DNA from: Bacillota bacterium
GTDB lineage: Bacteria; Bacillota; Bacilli; Bacillales; Cytobacillaceae
Assembly (NCBI GenBank): GCA_030705955.1
Contig: JAUZPL010000013.1
Location: forward strand, 1 to 64,000
Reading direction: 5' to 3'
DNA: 64,000 nucleotides
Numbering within the stretch: position 1 is the first letter of the stretch; the number at the start of each line of letters is the position of its first letter. The position numbers and the translations under genes were made by a program. Under the pieces are notes generated by a model. The model made no database searches. It saw nothing but the letters and a program-made list of their open reading frames with translations, and was not told the DNA's origin. This document shows, one piece after another, positions 18,185 to 26,644 of the stretch.

Positions 18185-19351
18185 TTATACCAATGCCTTT
18201 TCCAAATCATCAATTAAGTCACTACACTCTTCGAGGCCAACTGAAATTCGGATCATCCCAGGGCTTATGTTGGAGGTGATGAGGGCTTCGGTGTTATGCC
18301 CATAATTAGGTGATAGAGCTAGGCTTTCAAATCCACCCCATGAAACCCCAATTTTAAATTGCTTTAATGAATTTAGGACATTTCTAACCGCCTCAAATGT
18401 ATCATTTTTTAATTCGAAGCTTAATAAACCAGAATAGCCTTTCATCTGTGTTTTTCCTAATTCAAAATCTGGATGGCTTCTTAACCCAGGGTAATTTACC
18501 TTTTTTACTGCCTGATGTTGTTCTAGGAATTTGGAAACGAGAAAGGCGCTTTCTTGATGGGCTTTCATCCGGAGTGGTAACGTTCGAAGCCCTCTTGTTA
18601 ATAACCATGCTTCATATGGTGGCATCGCACCGCCAAGTAATTGATATTCATCATAAAAAATCCGGTCCATAATTTCAGTGCTGGTGATTAAGGCACCACC
18701 GACAATATCACTATGTCCGCCTATGTATTTAGAAACTGAATGGACTACGATATCAATTCCAAATTCCAATGGATTTTGAAAAATTGGAGTCGCCCATGTA
18801 TTATCAATGATGGTGTGGAGATCATAATGTTTTGCTAATTTAGCCACTTTAGCAAGGTCGACCATTTTAAAGGTCATCGTTGTAGGGCTTTCAAGGTAGA
18901 TCATTTTGGTCGAAGGTGTTATAGCTTTTTCAATATCCTCCAAGTTGGTGGACTTAATATTGGTATGATTGATTCCAAATTTTTCAATGTACTTGAAAAA
19001 TTTAGTAGCTGGACCGTAAATATTGCTTACACTTAAAATATGATCGCCTGATCTAACAAACGTTAGGATAGCTGAAGAGATGGCTGCCATCCCCGAGCTA
19101 AACAGCTTACATCTTTCTCCTTTTTCAAGTGCGGCTAATTTTTGCTCTGCAATCTCAACGGTAGGATTATTCCCTCTCCAGTATAGATAGTTATGCTGTT
19201 CATCCTTCATTGCTTCAATAAAACTATCAAAATTTTCATAAACAAATAATGAATTTTGATAGATAGGTGGAACGACTGCTCCGTGAAAACGATTGTATTG
19301 ATCTCCTAAATGTGTACAAATCTGTTGATGATTCATACCGGCTGGATCCAT
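18185..19351 (-). CDS. PLP-dependent Cys/Met-metabolism enzyme (cystathionine gamma-synthase/lyase family)
   Basis: A 388-residue fold-type I PLP enzyme of the Cys/Met metabolism family. The PLP lysine is in SVSKYIGGHSDIVGGALI (about residue 208), with the cofactor-binding SSGMAAISSAILTF (about 88), the tyrosine-containing VVPPIYQNSLF near the start, and IIDNTWATP carrying the PLP-contact aspartate. Members catalyse gamma- or beta-elimination or replacement on homoserine or cysteine derivatives. The exact reaction (CGS, CGL, MGL or a related lyase) cannot be set from sequence alone. GGAGGAG lies five bases before the ATG. The gene lies near the sulfate operons, so a sulfur amino-acid role is plausible. 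Confidence 0.85.
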   Translation of the reverse strand: MDPAGMNHQQICTHLGDQYNRFHGAVVPPIYQNSLFVYENFDSFIEAMKDEQHNYLYWRGNNPTVEIAEQKLAALEKGERCKLFSSGMAAISSAILTFVRSGDHILSVSNIYGPATKFFKYIEKFGINHTNIKSTNLEDIEKAITPSTKMIYLESPTTMTFKMVDLAKVAKLAKHYDLHTIIDNTWATPIFQNPLEFGIDIVVHSVSKYIGGHSDIVGGALITSTEIMDRIFYDEYQLLGGAMPPYEAWLLTRGLRTLPLRMKAHQESAFLVSKFLEQHQAVKKVNYPGLRSHPDFELGKTQMKGYSGLLSFELKNDTFEAVRNVLNSLKQFKIGVSWGGFESLALSPNYGHNTEALITSNISPGMIRISVGLEECSDLIDDLEKALV

Positions 19352-19518
19352 TTAAACTCCTCCAATTCCCTTCATATAGAACCATTATAATTTTAATTTT
19401 TCAGCGGTGCAAAGAGAAAAATGGGCTAGGGAGCCTGTATATGAAGTACAAAACAGTATTTAACGCTACTTTTCCTTTTTTATAGATTTCATTATGAAGT
19501 GCATGAAGATTAGCTCAT

Positions 19519-19558
19519 AAAAAACCCTCACTCTTTTCATTCAAGAGTGAGGGTTTTA
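19519..19558 (-). terminator. Intrinsic terminator after DoxX gene
   Basis: The arms ACCCTCACTCTT and AAGAGTGAGGGT end in a six-T run on the minus strand. It lies directly after the DoxX stop and could work in both directions. Confidence 0.88.
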
Positions 19559-19562
19559 ACTG

Positions 19563-20075
19563 TTAAACATTCATTTTTACAACGGTTTTATGATCTTTTG
19601 TAATCATTTTACGAACAAATGGTACGACCCAACGGTCAAGGCCGATACGACCTGCGTTAAAGCCTGCTGCAAGAATCATTACACCTAGTAAAATATCAAG
19701 TGGGTTGCTAGAAACAGTACCTGCCATTACGTAAGAGAAATTCATAACGAGTGCGAAGAAGGCAGCGGCAGTTGTTAAGCATCCTAGTATTAATCCTATA
19801 CCAACAAGGAACTCACCTAAAGGAATGATTGTATTGAAAAGGTGTGCATTTGGTAAAGCAAAATGTTTTAAGAACCCCACATAAGTGGCATTTACTATAC
19901 TACCATCCGGTCCTTTAACAGGATTGGCCAGCGCGCCTTTTAGATAGCCTGTTGCGTCAAAACCGCCAGTAAGCTTATGATAACCTGCTGTTATCCACTC
20001 ATATCCAAGATATAATCGTAAAACCGTAAGGATAGCTGCAGCAATTTTATTTTCTCTTAAAAATTGATTAAACAT
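19563..20075 (-). CDS. DoxX-family membrane protein
   Basis: A 170-residue protein with four hydrophobic segments. The DoxX motifs are ILTVLRLYLGYEWITAGYHKL at the first helix, PLGEFLVGIGLILG in the middle, and a final AGFNAGRIGLDRWVVPF. In some organisms DoxX is the large subunit of a thiosulfate:quinone oxidoreductase; in Bacillus relatives such as CatD it is linked to thiol and oxidative stress. It is divergent from the cysJI unit, and the two share the promoter region 20076-20347, where no further gene is seen. A role in sulfur redox chemistry is inference from position. Confidence 0.82.
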   Translation of the reverse strand: MFNQFLRENKIAAAILTVLRLYLGYEWITAGYHKLTGGFDATGYLKGALANPVKGPDGSIVNATYVGFLKHFALPNAHLFNTIIPLGEFLVGIGLILGCLTTAAAFFALVMNFSYVMAGTVSSNPLDILLGVMILAAGFNAGRIGLDRWVVPFVRKMITKDHKTVVKMNV

Positions 20076-20347
20076 ATGAAACTCCCCTTTATGAAAAGTT
20101 TTATTATTAACTTGTTTACATGGTTATTATAGTCTTTAAAATTTGAATGGAGAGTCTGTTAATCACTGTTTCACATATTCGTAAAAAAGGTTTGAACAAA
20201 TTATTACAACCACCTTTAAAAAGTGTTTTATAGGAGAAAAGGAGTTTTAAAATGTAATAAATTCATAGGACCATAAAGTTTTTTTATTAAAATAAAACGG
20301 ACTCCATTTTCAAATCAAAAAGGTACAGTATTTAATAAAATATTTAA

Positions 20348-20376
20348 TTGACAAATCCTATAGGTATGGTAGGATT
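20348..20376 (+). promoter_or_regulatory. cysJI promoter with inverted-repeat operator
   Basis: The -35 is TTGACA (20348-20353) and the -10 is TAGGAT (20370-20375), 16 bp apart. The spacer and -10 overlap a perfect inverted repeat, AATCCTA - 9 bases - TAGGATT (20354-20376). The same arrangement with compensating base changes is found before the second S-box at 24393-24415. Confidence 0.65.
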
Positions 20377-20395
20377 AAAAATATCATTTAAATAT

Positions 20396-20497
20396 TGCTT
20401 ATCTAGAGCGGCTGAGGGACTGACCCAGTGAAGCCCGGCAACCTACGAATGTAAGGTGCTAATTCCAGCAAAATGAACTCATTTTGGAAGATAAGGT
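20396..20497 (+). ncRNA. SAM-I (S-box) riboswitch before cysJI
   Basis: The S-box core is present in order: CTTATC closing stem, GAGGGACTGACCCAGTGA, GCCCGGCAACC, AAGGTGCTAATTCCAGCAAA and the returning GATAAG. A terminator follows at 20514. High S-adenosylmethionine should cause termination and shut off sulfite reductase synthesis. Confidence 0.95.
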
Positions 20498-20513
20498 GTA
20501 ACCTTAGAAAAGC

Positions 20514-20545
20514 GCCTTTCCAAATGGAAAGGCTTTTTGTTTTTT
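20514..20545 (+). terminator. S-box expression-platform terminator
   Basis: GCCTTTCC - AAAT - GGAAAGGC is followed by TTTTTGTTTTTT, directly after the aptamer. Confidence 0.9.
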
Positions 20546-20624
20546 AAGTCAAGACTTTTGCATTACCCCTATGGGATTTAAAGGGAGGGAAACAATCAAT
20601 AAGAAATGTAGGCAATATAATTAC

Positions 20625-20682
20625 GCTGACTAGAATGACTAGAGGCGGTTTCCACTTTTCTAAGTGTGAAACTGCCTTTTTT
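20625..20682 (+). promoter_or_regulatory. Second leader element: ACTAGA hairpin plus terminator, copy A
   Basis: GACTAGA occurs twice nine bases apart (20628 and 20637) within GCTGACTAG - AATGA - CTAGAGGC. This can fold as a small hairpin. It runs directly into a terminator: GGCGGTTTCCACTT - TTCT - AAGTGTGAAACTGCC, then six T. A second copy with the same layout lies at 24751-24812 before cysH. The terminator stem begins with the last three bases of the small hairpin, so the two could compete. I do not recognise this as a known RNA family. Confidence 0.6.
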
Positions 20683-20752
20683 ATTTGTTAGCAGTTCCTT
20701 TGAATAATAAACAAATTTTTAAAATTACTATTACCATGTGAGGTGGATTCTT

Positions 20753-22540
20753 GTGGAACTTCAGGTTATAAACAACCCATTCAGTAAGGAGCAGGCAGAG
20801 GCCTTAAATCAACTTCTTCAAACATTAACAGAATCACAAAAGATTTGGTTAAGTAGTTATCTAGCTGCTTCGCAGACTTTTTTAAGTTCAAAGCCAAGTA
20901 ATACGGAGCAAAGTTCAAAGGAGGTAACGATTCTTTACGGATCTCAGTCAGGAAATGCACGAGGATTAGCAGGAAAAGCTGGGAAGGTATTGGAGGATAA
21001 AGGGTTTCTAGTAAACCTTTCAAGTATGGCGGATTTTAAACCGAACCATTTAAAAACAATACAAAATCTTCTTGTGATTGTAAGTACACATGGAGAAGGA
21101 GATCCACCGGATACTGCCTTGTTATTTTATGAATATCTCCATAGTAAACGGGCACCAAAGCTGGATTCAATTCGCTTTTCTGTTTTATCACTTGGGGATA
21201 GCTCCTATGAGTTTTTCTGTAAAACAGGAAAAGATTTTGATATCCGACTAGAACAGCTTGGAGGCACCCGATTATATCCTCGTTTTGATTGTGATGTTGA
21301 TTATGATGAGGCAGCAGCAGAATGGTTGGATGGTGTTCTAGGCAGCATTGGAAATCAACAAAACGAAACATCGACAGTGGGTCATGTTTCGTTACCACAA
21401 GAAATCGGAACTGAATTTTCAAGAACCAATCCATTTAAGGCAGAAGTACTTGAAAATCTTAATTTAAATGGAAGGGGCTCAAATAAAGAAACACGGCACT
21501 TGGAATTATCACTAGAAGGCTCAGGTCTCACCTATGAACCAGGTGATGCATTAGGAATTTATCCGGAAAATGATCCGGAATTAGTAGGAGGGCTTTTGGC
21601 CAAATTAGCCTGGGATTCAGGCGAGACCATAGTAATCAATAGGCTGGGAGATATTCTTCCTCTAAAAGAAGCACTCACCTCCTTTTATGAAATAACAGTA
21701 TTGACAAAACCGCTCCTCCAAAAGGTGTCAACATTATTGACTAATAAAGACCTTGAGGCACTTTTGTTACCAGAGAATCAAGAAAAGCTAAAAGAGTATA
21801 TTGAGGGGCGTGATTTGCTCGATTTCGTTCATGATTTTGGGCCATGGGGTGGAAGTGCTCAGGAATTTGTTTCTGTTTTAAGAAAAATACCTCCCCGCCT
21901 TTATTCAATAGCGAGCAGTTTATCCGCAAATCCCGAAGAAGTACACCTGACAATTGGTGCGGTTCGGTACGAATCACATGGGCGAAATCGAAAAGGAGTT
22001 TCCTCCTGTTTCTGTGCTGAACGAATTCAGCCTGGTGACAGGCTTTCTGTCTATATTCAACAAAATGAAAATTTTAAATTGCCAAGTAATCCTGAAGCCC
22101 CAATTATTATGGTTGGACCTGGTACGGGTGTCGCACCATTTCGTTCATTTTTGCAGGAGCGAGAGGAAAAGGGTTCAAATGGAAAGTCGTGGTTGTTTTT
22201 CGGCGAACAGCAATTTGTAACGGATTTCCTATATCAAATTGAATGGCAAAAATGGTTGAAAAGTGGCGTTCTAACAAAAATGGATGTAGCATTTTCACGG
22301 GATAAAAATAAAAAGGTATATGTGCAGCATCGGATGCTGGAAAAAATTAAAGAATTGTTTAAATGGTTAGAAGAAGGGGCAGTTGTATACATTTGTGGGG
22401 ATGAAAGAAACATGGCCCACGATGTCCACCAAACATTGATTAAAGTTATTGAAAAGGAAGGCAATGTAAGCCTTGAAAAAGCAGAAGAATATCTTGCAAA
22501 TATGGCCCGACAAAGGCGTTACCAGCGAGACGTATATTAA
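20753..22540 (+). CDS. cysJ: Sulfite reductase (NADPH) flavoprotein alpha subunit
   Basis: About 595 residues. The N-terminal flavodoxin domain (about 60-195) has the FMN loop [29 protein letters not shown] and [17 protein letters not shown]. The C-terminal FAD/NADPH module (about 220-595) has [42 protein letters not shown] and [10 protein letters not shown]. It passes electrons from NADPH to the CysI hemoprotein for the six-electron reduction of sulfite. The GTG at 20753 has AGGTGG six bases upstream; an in-frame GTG at 20738 has no room for a site. It is followed by cysI at 15 bp. It lies behind an S-box and a second attenuator-like element. Confidence 0.94.
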   Translation: MELQVINNPFSKEQAEALNQLLQTLTESQKIWLSSYLAASQTFLSSKPSNTEQSSKEVTILYGSQSGNARGLAGKAGKVLEDKGFLVNLSSMADFKPNHLKTIQNLLVIVSTHGEGDPPDTALLFYEYLHSKRAPKLDSIRFSVLSLGDSSYEFFCKTGKDFDIRLEQLGGTRLYPRFDCDVDYDEAAAEWLDGVLGSIGNQQNETSTVGHVSLPQEIGTEFSRTNPFKAEVLENLNLNGRGSNKETRHLELSLEGSGLTYEPGDALGIYPENDPELVGGLLAKLAWDSGETIVINRLGDILPLKEALTSFYEITVLTKPLLQKVSTLLTNKDLEALLLPENQEKLKEYIEGRDLLDFVHDFGPWGGSAQEFVSVLRKIPPRLYSIASSLSANPEEVHLTIGAVRYESHGRNRKGVSSCFCAERIQPGDRLSVYIQQNENFKLPSNPEAPIIMVGPGTGVAPFRSFLQEREEKGSNGKSWLFFGEQQFVTDFLYQIEWQKWLKSGVLTKMDVAFSRDKNKKVYVQHRMLEKIKELFKWLEEGAVVYICGDERNMAHDVHQTLIKVIEKEGNVSLEKAEEYLANMARQRRYQRDVY

Positions 22541-22554
22541 AAGGGGGATTAAAT

Positions 22555-24276
22555 ATGGGGGAAGATCAAGTCTTAACAGCACCAGGCGGCAAGCCAAGTG
22601 ATGTAGAAAGAATAAAGGATGAAAGTCATTTTTTGCGCGGTACATTAAAGGAGGTAATAGAAGAACCAATTAGCTTAGGAATTCCTGAAGATGATAACCG
22701 GCTTATGAAGTTTCATGGCAGCTATCTTCAAGATGATCGGGATTTGCGGACCGAGAGACAAAAGCAAAAACTTGAACCTGCCTATCAGTTTATGCTGCGT
22801 GTTCGTTTACCTGGCGGTGTAGCCACACCTGCACAATGGCTTGTTATGGATGATCTCGCCGAAAAAAATGGAAATGGAACTTTAAAAATCACGACAAGGC
22901 AAACATGGCAAATGCATGGAATTTTAAAATGGAATATGAAAGAGACGATACAAAAAATCCATTCCACTTTATTAGATACGATAGCAGCATGTGGGGATGT
23001 GAATAGGAATGTATTATGCAGCTCAAATCCTTATCAATCTGAAGTTCATTCTGAGGTATATGAATGGTCAAAAAGACTGAGTAATGCGCTATTACCAAAA
23101 ACAAGGGCATATCACGAAATTTGGCTTGACGAGGAAAAGGTTGCAGGTTCAAAGGAAATGGATGATACGGAACCAATGTATGGACCGTTATATTTACCAA
23201 GAAAATTTAAGATTGGCATTGCGGTTCCACCATCTAATGATATAGACGTTTTTTCGCAGGATCTTGGCTTTATTGCGATTATAGAGGGAGGAAGAATTAT
23301 CGGGTTCAATGTTGCCATCGGTGGGGGTATGGGTAGCTCACACGGTGATAAAACCACCTATCCACAGCTGGCAAAAGTGATTGGATTCTGTCCACCAGAA
23401 AAAATATACGAAGTGTCAGAAAAAACGATCACTATTCAACGTGACTATGGAAACCGTTCTGTAAGGAAAAATGCCCGGTTTAAATACACCATTGACCGGT
23501 TAGGTCTCGAGACTGTAAAAAACGAATTGGAACAACGGCTGGGATGGAAGTTTGAAGAAGCGAGAGCCTTTCAATTTGAGTATAATGGTGACCGCTACGG
23601 ATGGGTGAAAGGGTTGGAAGATAAATGGCACTTCACCCTATTTATTCAAAATGGAAGAGTCGCTGATTTTGGTGAATATAAGTTAAAAACAGGTTTACGT
23701 GAAATCGCTAAAATCCATACAGGAGAATTTAGATTAACTACGAACCAAAATATCATTATTGCCAATATCACTAGCCAGAGTAAGGAAAAAATAACAGAGC
23801 TTATTAAAAAGTATGGCTTAACGGATGGGGAATATTATTCAGCCTTAAGGCGCAGTTCAATGGCATGTGTGGCGTTGCCTACATGTGGCTTAGCAATGGC
23901 TGAAAGTGAACGTTTTTTGCCAAAACTGATTGATAAAATTGAAACAATTGTGGATGAAAATGGTCTTAGAGAGAAAGAAATTACCATTCGAATGACTGGC
24001 TGCCCAAATGGATGTGCCCGCCCGGGGCTTGGTGAAATTGCCTTAATGGGAAAGGCTTCTGGTAAATATAATATGTATTTAGGGGCTGCCTTTGATGGCA
24101 GTCGTCTGAATAAAATGTACCGGGAAAATATAGGTGAGGATGAAATAGTAAGTGAATTACGTTTGCTGCTTACCCGTTACGGTAAAGAACGGTTGGAGGG
24201 TGAGCACTTTGGGGATTTTGTAATTCGGTCAGGAATTATAAAGGCAACGACAGATGGAACTAATTTTCATGACTGA
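22555..24276 (+). CDS. cysI: Sulfite reductase hemoprotein beta subunit
   Basis: A 573-residue assimilatory sulfite reductase with siroheme and a [4Fe-4S] cluster. The cluster cysteines are in [16 protein letters not shown] (about 438-444) and [10 protein letters not shown] (about 482-486). The ferredoxin-like half-domains show [22 protein letters not shown], and the substrate-binding arginines and lysines around [12 protein letters not shown] and [10 protein letters not shown]. It forms the complex with CysJ and produces sulfide. The length is normal and no key residue is missing. Confidence 0.95.
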   Translation: MGEDQVLTAPGGKPSDVERIKDESHFLRGTLKEVIEEPISLGIPEDDNRLMKFHGSYLQDDRDLRTERQKQKLEPAYQFMLRVRLPGGVATPAQWLVMDDLAEKNGNGTLKITTRQTWQMHGILKWNMKETIQKIHSTLLDTIAACGDVNRNVLCSSNPYQSEVHSEVYEWSKRLSNALLPKTRAYHEIWLDEEKVAGSKEMDDTEPMYGPLYLPRKFKIGIAVPPSNDIDVFSQDLGFIAIIEGGRIIGFNVAIGGGMGSSHGDKTTYPQLAKVIGFCPPEKIYEVSEKTITIQRDYGNRSVRKNARFKYTIDRLGLETVKNELEQRLGWKFEEARAFQFEYNGDRYGWVKGLEDKWHFTLFIQNGRVADFGEYKLKTGLREIAKIHTGEFRLTTNQNIIIANITSQSKEKITELIKKYGLTDGEYYSALRRSSMACVALPTCGLAMAESERFLPKLIDKIETIVDENGLREKEITIRMTGCPNGCARPGLGEIALMGKASGKYNMYLGAAFDGSRLNKMYRENIGEDEIVSELRLLLTRYGKERLEGEHFGDFVIRSGIIKATTDGTNFHD

Positions 24277-24392
24277 TCATAGTTCAGAACATCAAAACCT
24301 GTGAATAAAAATTCCATCATTTTTAGAAATATTTTTCTTGACTTAGGGTAAGAGAAGATGGTATTTTTTTAACTAATAAAATAAAATTAATA

Positions 24393-24415
24393 ATTCCTAT
24401 AGGTATTGTAGGAAT
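24393..24415 (+). promoter_or_regulatory. Inverted-repeat operator before the cysH operon
   Basis: ATTCCTA - TAGGTATTG - TAGGAAT is a perfect seven-base inverted repeat with a nine-base spacer, 20 bp before the S-box. It is the counterpart of 20354-20376. The inner TAGGTAT is conserved and the outer bases differ in a paired way. An Rrf2-type sulfur repressor such as CymR is one candidate (inference). The gap 24277-24599 holds this, the riboswitch and its terminator; no further gene is seen. Confidence 0.6.
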
Positions 24416-24432
24416 AAATCAAATGAATGAAA

Positions 24433-24535
24433 TGCTTATCAAGAGTGGCTAAGGGACTGGCCCGATGATGCCCAGCAACCTACAAAAGTAAGGTGCTAAT
24501 TCCAGCAAAATGATTAACATTTTGAAAGATAAGGT
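24433..24535 (+). ncRNA. SAM-I (S-box) riboswitch before the cysH operon
   Basis: It has CTTATCAAGAGTGGC, AAGGGACTGGCCCGATGA, GCCCAGCAACC, AAGGTGCTAATTCCAGCAAA and the closing GATAAG, in the same order as the copy at 20396. The terminator follows at 24551. Confidence 0.95.
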
Positions 24536-24550
24536 GCGAAAAGTAGTACG

Positions 24551-24585
24551 AAAACGCCTCTTTCAAATGGAAGAGGCGTTTTTTT
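24551..24585 (+). terminator. S-box expression-platform terminator, cysH operon
   Basis: AACGCCTCTTTC - AAAT - GGAAGAGGCGTT is followed by five more T. Confidence 0.92.
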
Positions 24586-24599
24586 AGGGGGGGAATCAT

Positions 24600-24755
24600 C
24601 TGAATCCTGCGGAATGGAAAGGAATTACTGAGAAGCTTGAGGGAATGCTAGAATCACTTAAGTATGGCTCCATCACACTTGTAATTCAGGATGGAAAGGT
24701 AATCCAAATTGAAAAACATGAAAAGGTCCGAATTCAATCAAATAATTCCCGCTGA
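24600..24755 (+). CDS. yezD: YezD-family small protein (DUF2292), CTG start
   Basis: A 51-residue protein, LNPAEWKGITEKLEGMLESL then KYGSITLVIQDGKVIQIEKH and EKVRIQS. The GSITLVIQDGKVIQIEK block is the signature of YezD/DUF2292 proteins, often found beside sulfur-assimilation genes; their function is unknown. No ATG, GTG or TTG opens this frame: an in-frame stop is at 24585 and the first suitable codon after the GGGGGG ribosome binding site (24587-24593) is CTG at 24600, spaced six bases. The first ATG is at 24645, inside the domain. The TGA stop lies inside the second leader element at 24751, so translation of yezD ends on that structure and could affect its folding. Confidence 0.72.
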   Translation: MNPAEWKGITEKLEGMLESLKYGSITLVIQDGKVIQIEKHEKVRIQSNNSR

Positions 24756-24812
24756 CTAGAGAAACTAGAGGCAGTCTACATCTTTTCTAAGATGGAAGGC
24801 TGTCTTTTTTTT
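24751..24812 (+). promoter_or_regulatory. Second leader element: ACTAGA hairpin plus terminator, copy B
   Basis: GCTGACTAG - AGAAA - CTAGAGGC is followed by a terminator with the arms GGCAGTCTACATCTT and AAGATGGAAGGCTGTC, the same TTCT loop as copy A, and eight T. ACTAGA repeats at 24755 and 24764, nine bases apart as in copy A. The element ends 17 bp before the cysH ATG. Confidence 0.62.
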
Positions 24813-24829
24813 GAGAAAGGGAGGCAATC

Positions 24830-25543
24830 ATGGAAAAAGTGACTTATGAAAACTGGGTACCTATATCGAATCAATTTGCTATAGATGAAAAAACAAAAGG
24901 TGCCTTAGCTGTTTTGCAATGGGCTTACAACCTTTATCCTGAGGATCACATCATCTATGCTTCTAGTTTTGGAGCGGAGGCAATTGTTCTAATTGATTTG
25001 ATCTATCAAGTAAAGCCCAATGCGCACATTATTTTTCTAGATACTGATCTTCATTTTCCTGAAACGTACGATGTCATCGATAAAATTGAAGCACGTTTCC
25101 CAACACTCAGAATTGAGCGTAAAAAACCAAATCTGAGCTTAGATGAGCAGGCTGCCATTTATGGCTCTGCCTTATGGAAAAGGGATCCAAATCAATGCTG
25201 TCATATTAGAAAAGTGATTCCGCTTAGGGAGGTTCTAACAACAAAAGAAGCCTGGATTTCTGGCCTTCGGAGGGAGCAATCCCCAACTAGGAAGGATACA
25301 CACTATGTAAACAAGGATGAGAAATTCAAAAACATTAAAATTTGCCCGCTTATTCACTGGACAGGGGATGAGGTATGGTCCTACATCAGAGAAAAAAATC
25401 TTCCTTATAACAAACTGCATGACGAGAATTATCCAAGTATAGGCTGTTTCCCATGTACAATGCCTACTGAAACCGATGGGGATTCCCGATCCGGCCGTTG
25501 GATGGGAAGTTTTAAAACCGAGTGCGGGTTGCACACTAAATAA
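24830..25543 (+). CDS. cysH: Phosphoadenylyl/adenylyl-sulfate reductase
   Basis: A 237-residue thioredoxin-dependent reductase that converts PAPS or APS to sulfite. The PP-loop-like segment is YASSFGAEAIVLIDL. The paired cysteines CCHIRK (about 123-124) and CFPC (about 206-209) are those that bind a [4Fe-4S] cluster in the APS-type enzymes. Because cysC is also present, both substrates are possible, as reported for the Bacillus enzyme. The C-terminal redox cysteine is in KTECGLH. AAAGGGAGG precedes the ATG. It is the first large gene of a seven-gene operon. Confidence 0.93.
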   Translation: MEKVTYENWVPISNQFAIDEKTKGALAVLQWAYNLYPEDHIIYASSFGAEAIVLIDLIYQVKPNAHIIFLDTDLHFPETYDVIDKIEARFPTLRIERKKPNLSLDEQAAIYGSALWKRDPNQCCHIRKVIPLREVLTTKEAWISGLRREQSPTRKDTHYVNKDEKFKNIKICPLIHWTGDEVWSYIREKNLPYNKLHDENYPSIGCFPCTMPTETDGDSRSGRWMGSFKTECGLHTK

Positions 25544-25557
25544 AGGAGGTTATTACA

Positions 25558-26619
25558 ACGCTTACACTAATTGCGATTTCCATAGGATTATTTTTTGCGA
25601 TGAATATTGGTGCAAGTGGAGCAGCATCCTCTATGGGTATTGCATATGGCTCAGGTATTATCAAAAGACAAATAGCATTGTTTTTATGTGGATGTGCCGT
25701 TTTTTGGGGAGCTTGGCTTGGGGGAGGAGAAGTGGTAAAGACCATTGGGAATGGGATTGTTCCAAGCAGTACATTTACAGCCTCCATTGCACTCATTGTT
25801 TTAGCTTCAGCTGCAATGTCATTGGCATTAGCCAATATTTTCGGCATCCCGCTTTCTACTAGTGAGGTCGCAGTAGGTTCAGTGATTGGAGCAGGAATTG
25901 TCTATCAATCTGTTTTTATTGGAAAGATCATATGGATCAGCATGTTTTGGCTGTTAACTCCTTTTCTTGCTTTTTTCATTGCCCTTTTGGCTGAGTCATT
26001 ATTAAAACTAAAAATAATTAACAACTTGATAAGAAATCCGAAGGCCCGTCCAATTGTGGCACTTTTAGTTGTCATCATGGGTATGTTCGAGGCATTTTCC
26101 GCCGGTATGAATAATGTTGCAAATGCTGTAGGGCCACTTGTGGCAGCAGGATTAATGACAAAAGGTGCAGGCATCCTTTGGGGAGGTTTGGCGGTATCTA
26201 TTGGCTCCATCCTTTTTGGTCATCGAGTCATTGAGACAAATGGGAGAAAAATAACTTCTCTTAAACTGGAGGAAGGCTGTGTGATTTCTGGGATAGGTGC
26301 AAGTATTGTAACGATTGCCTCATTATTTGGCATTCCGGTACCTCTGACTCAAATCACCACCTCTTCCATTATAGGAATTGGATTTGTCAATCAGGGGAAG
26401 GAAGTTTTTAAAAAGGCTATTGTTTTTCGGCTCCTAACCGTTTGGATTGTCTCTCCAGTATTATCTATGGTGTTATCCTATACCATTATTCAATTAGTCA
26501 TTGTTCAAAATATTTATCCCATTATAGCGATGGCTGGGGTCTTCATTTCGGTAATAGGTATAACGTATTTACTAAAACAAACTACCTCTAAGACTACCCA
26601 ACAAATAACAAAAGAATAA
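25558..26619 (+). CDS. cysP: CysP-type sulfate permease (PiT family), apparent ACG start
   Basis: About 353 residues of the inorganic phosphate transporter family, which in Bacillus includes the sulfate permease CysP. Repeated halves show AMNIGASGAASSMGIAYGSG and SAGMNNVANAVGPLVAAG, with GGGEVVKTIGNGI between them and about ten membrane segments. The family begins about 13 residues before MNIGASG. In this frame no ATG, GTG, TTG or CTG exists before the ATG at 25600, but AAAGGAGGT (25542-25550) sits eight bases before an ACG at 25558, exactly where the initiator should be. The ATG at 25600 would remove most of the first helix. I therefore take ACG (or a mutated ATG) as the start. It follows cysH by 14 bp. 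Confidence 0.82.
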   Translation, partial: TLTLIAISIGLFFAMNIGASGAASSMGIAYGSGIIKRQIALFLCGCAVFWGAWLGGGEVVKTIGNGIVPSSTFTASIALIVLASAAMSLALANIFGIPLSTSEVAVGSVIGAGIVYQSVFIGKIIWISMFWLLTPFLAFFIALLAESLLKLKIINNLIRNPKARPIVALLVVIMGMFEAFSAGMNNVANAVGPLVAAGLMTKGAGILWGGLAVSIGSILFGHRVIETNGRKITSLKLEEGCVISGIGASIVTIASLFGIPVPLTQITTSSIIGIGFVNQGKEVFKKAIVFRLLTVWIVSPVLSMVLSYTIIQLVIVQNIYPIIAMAGVFISVIGITYLLKQTTSKTTQQITKE

Positions 26620-26644
26620 AACGGATAAAGAAAGGTTGATTTGA

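Noticed and set aside
20396-20545. T-box riboswitch for the sulfate genes
   Set aside because: The T-box signature (AGGGTGGNACCGCG) is absent and the S-box core is complete.
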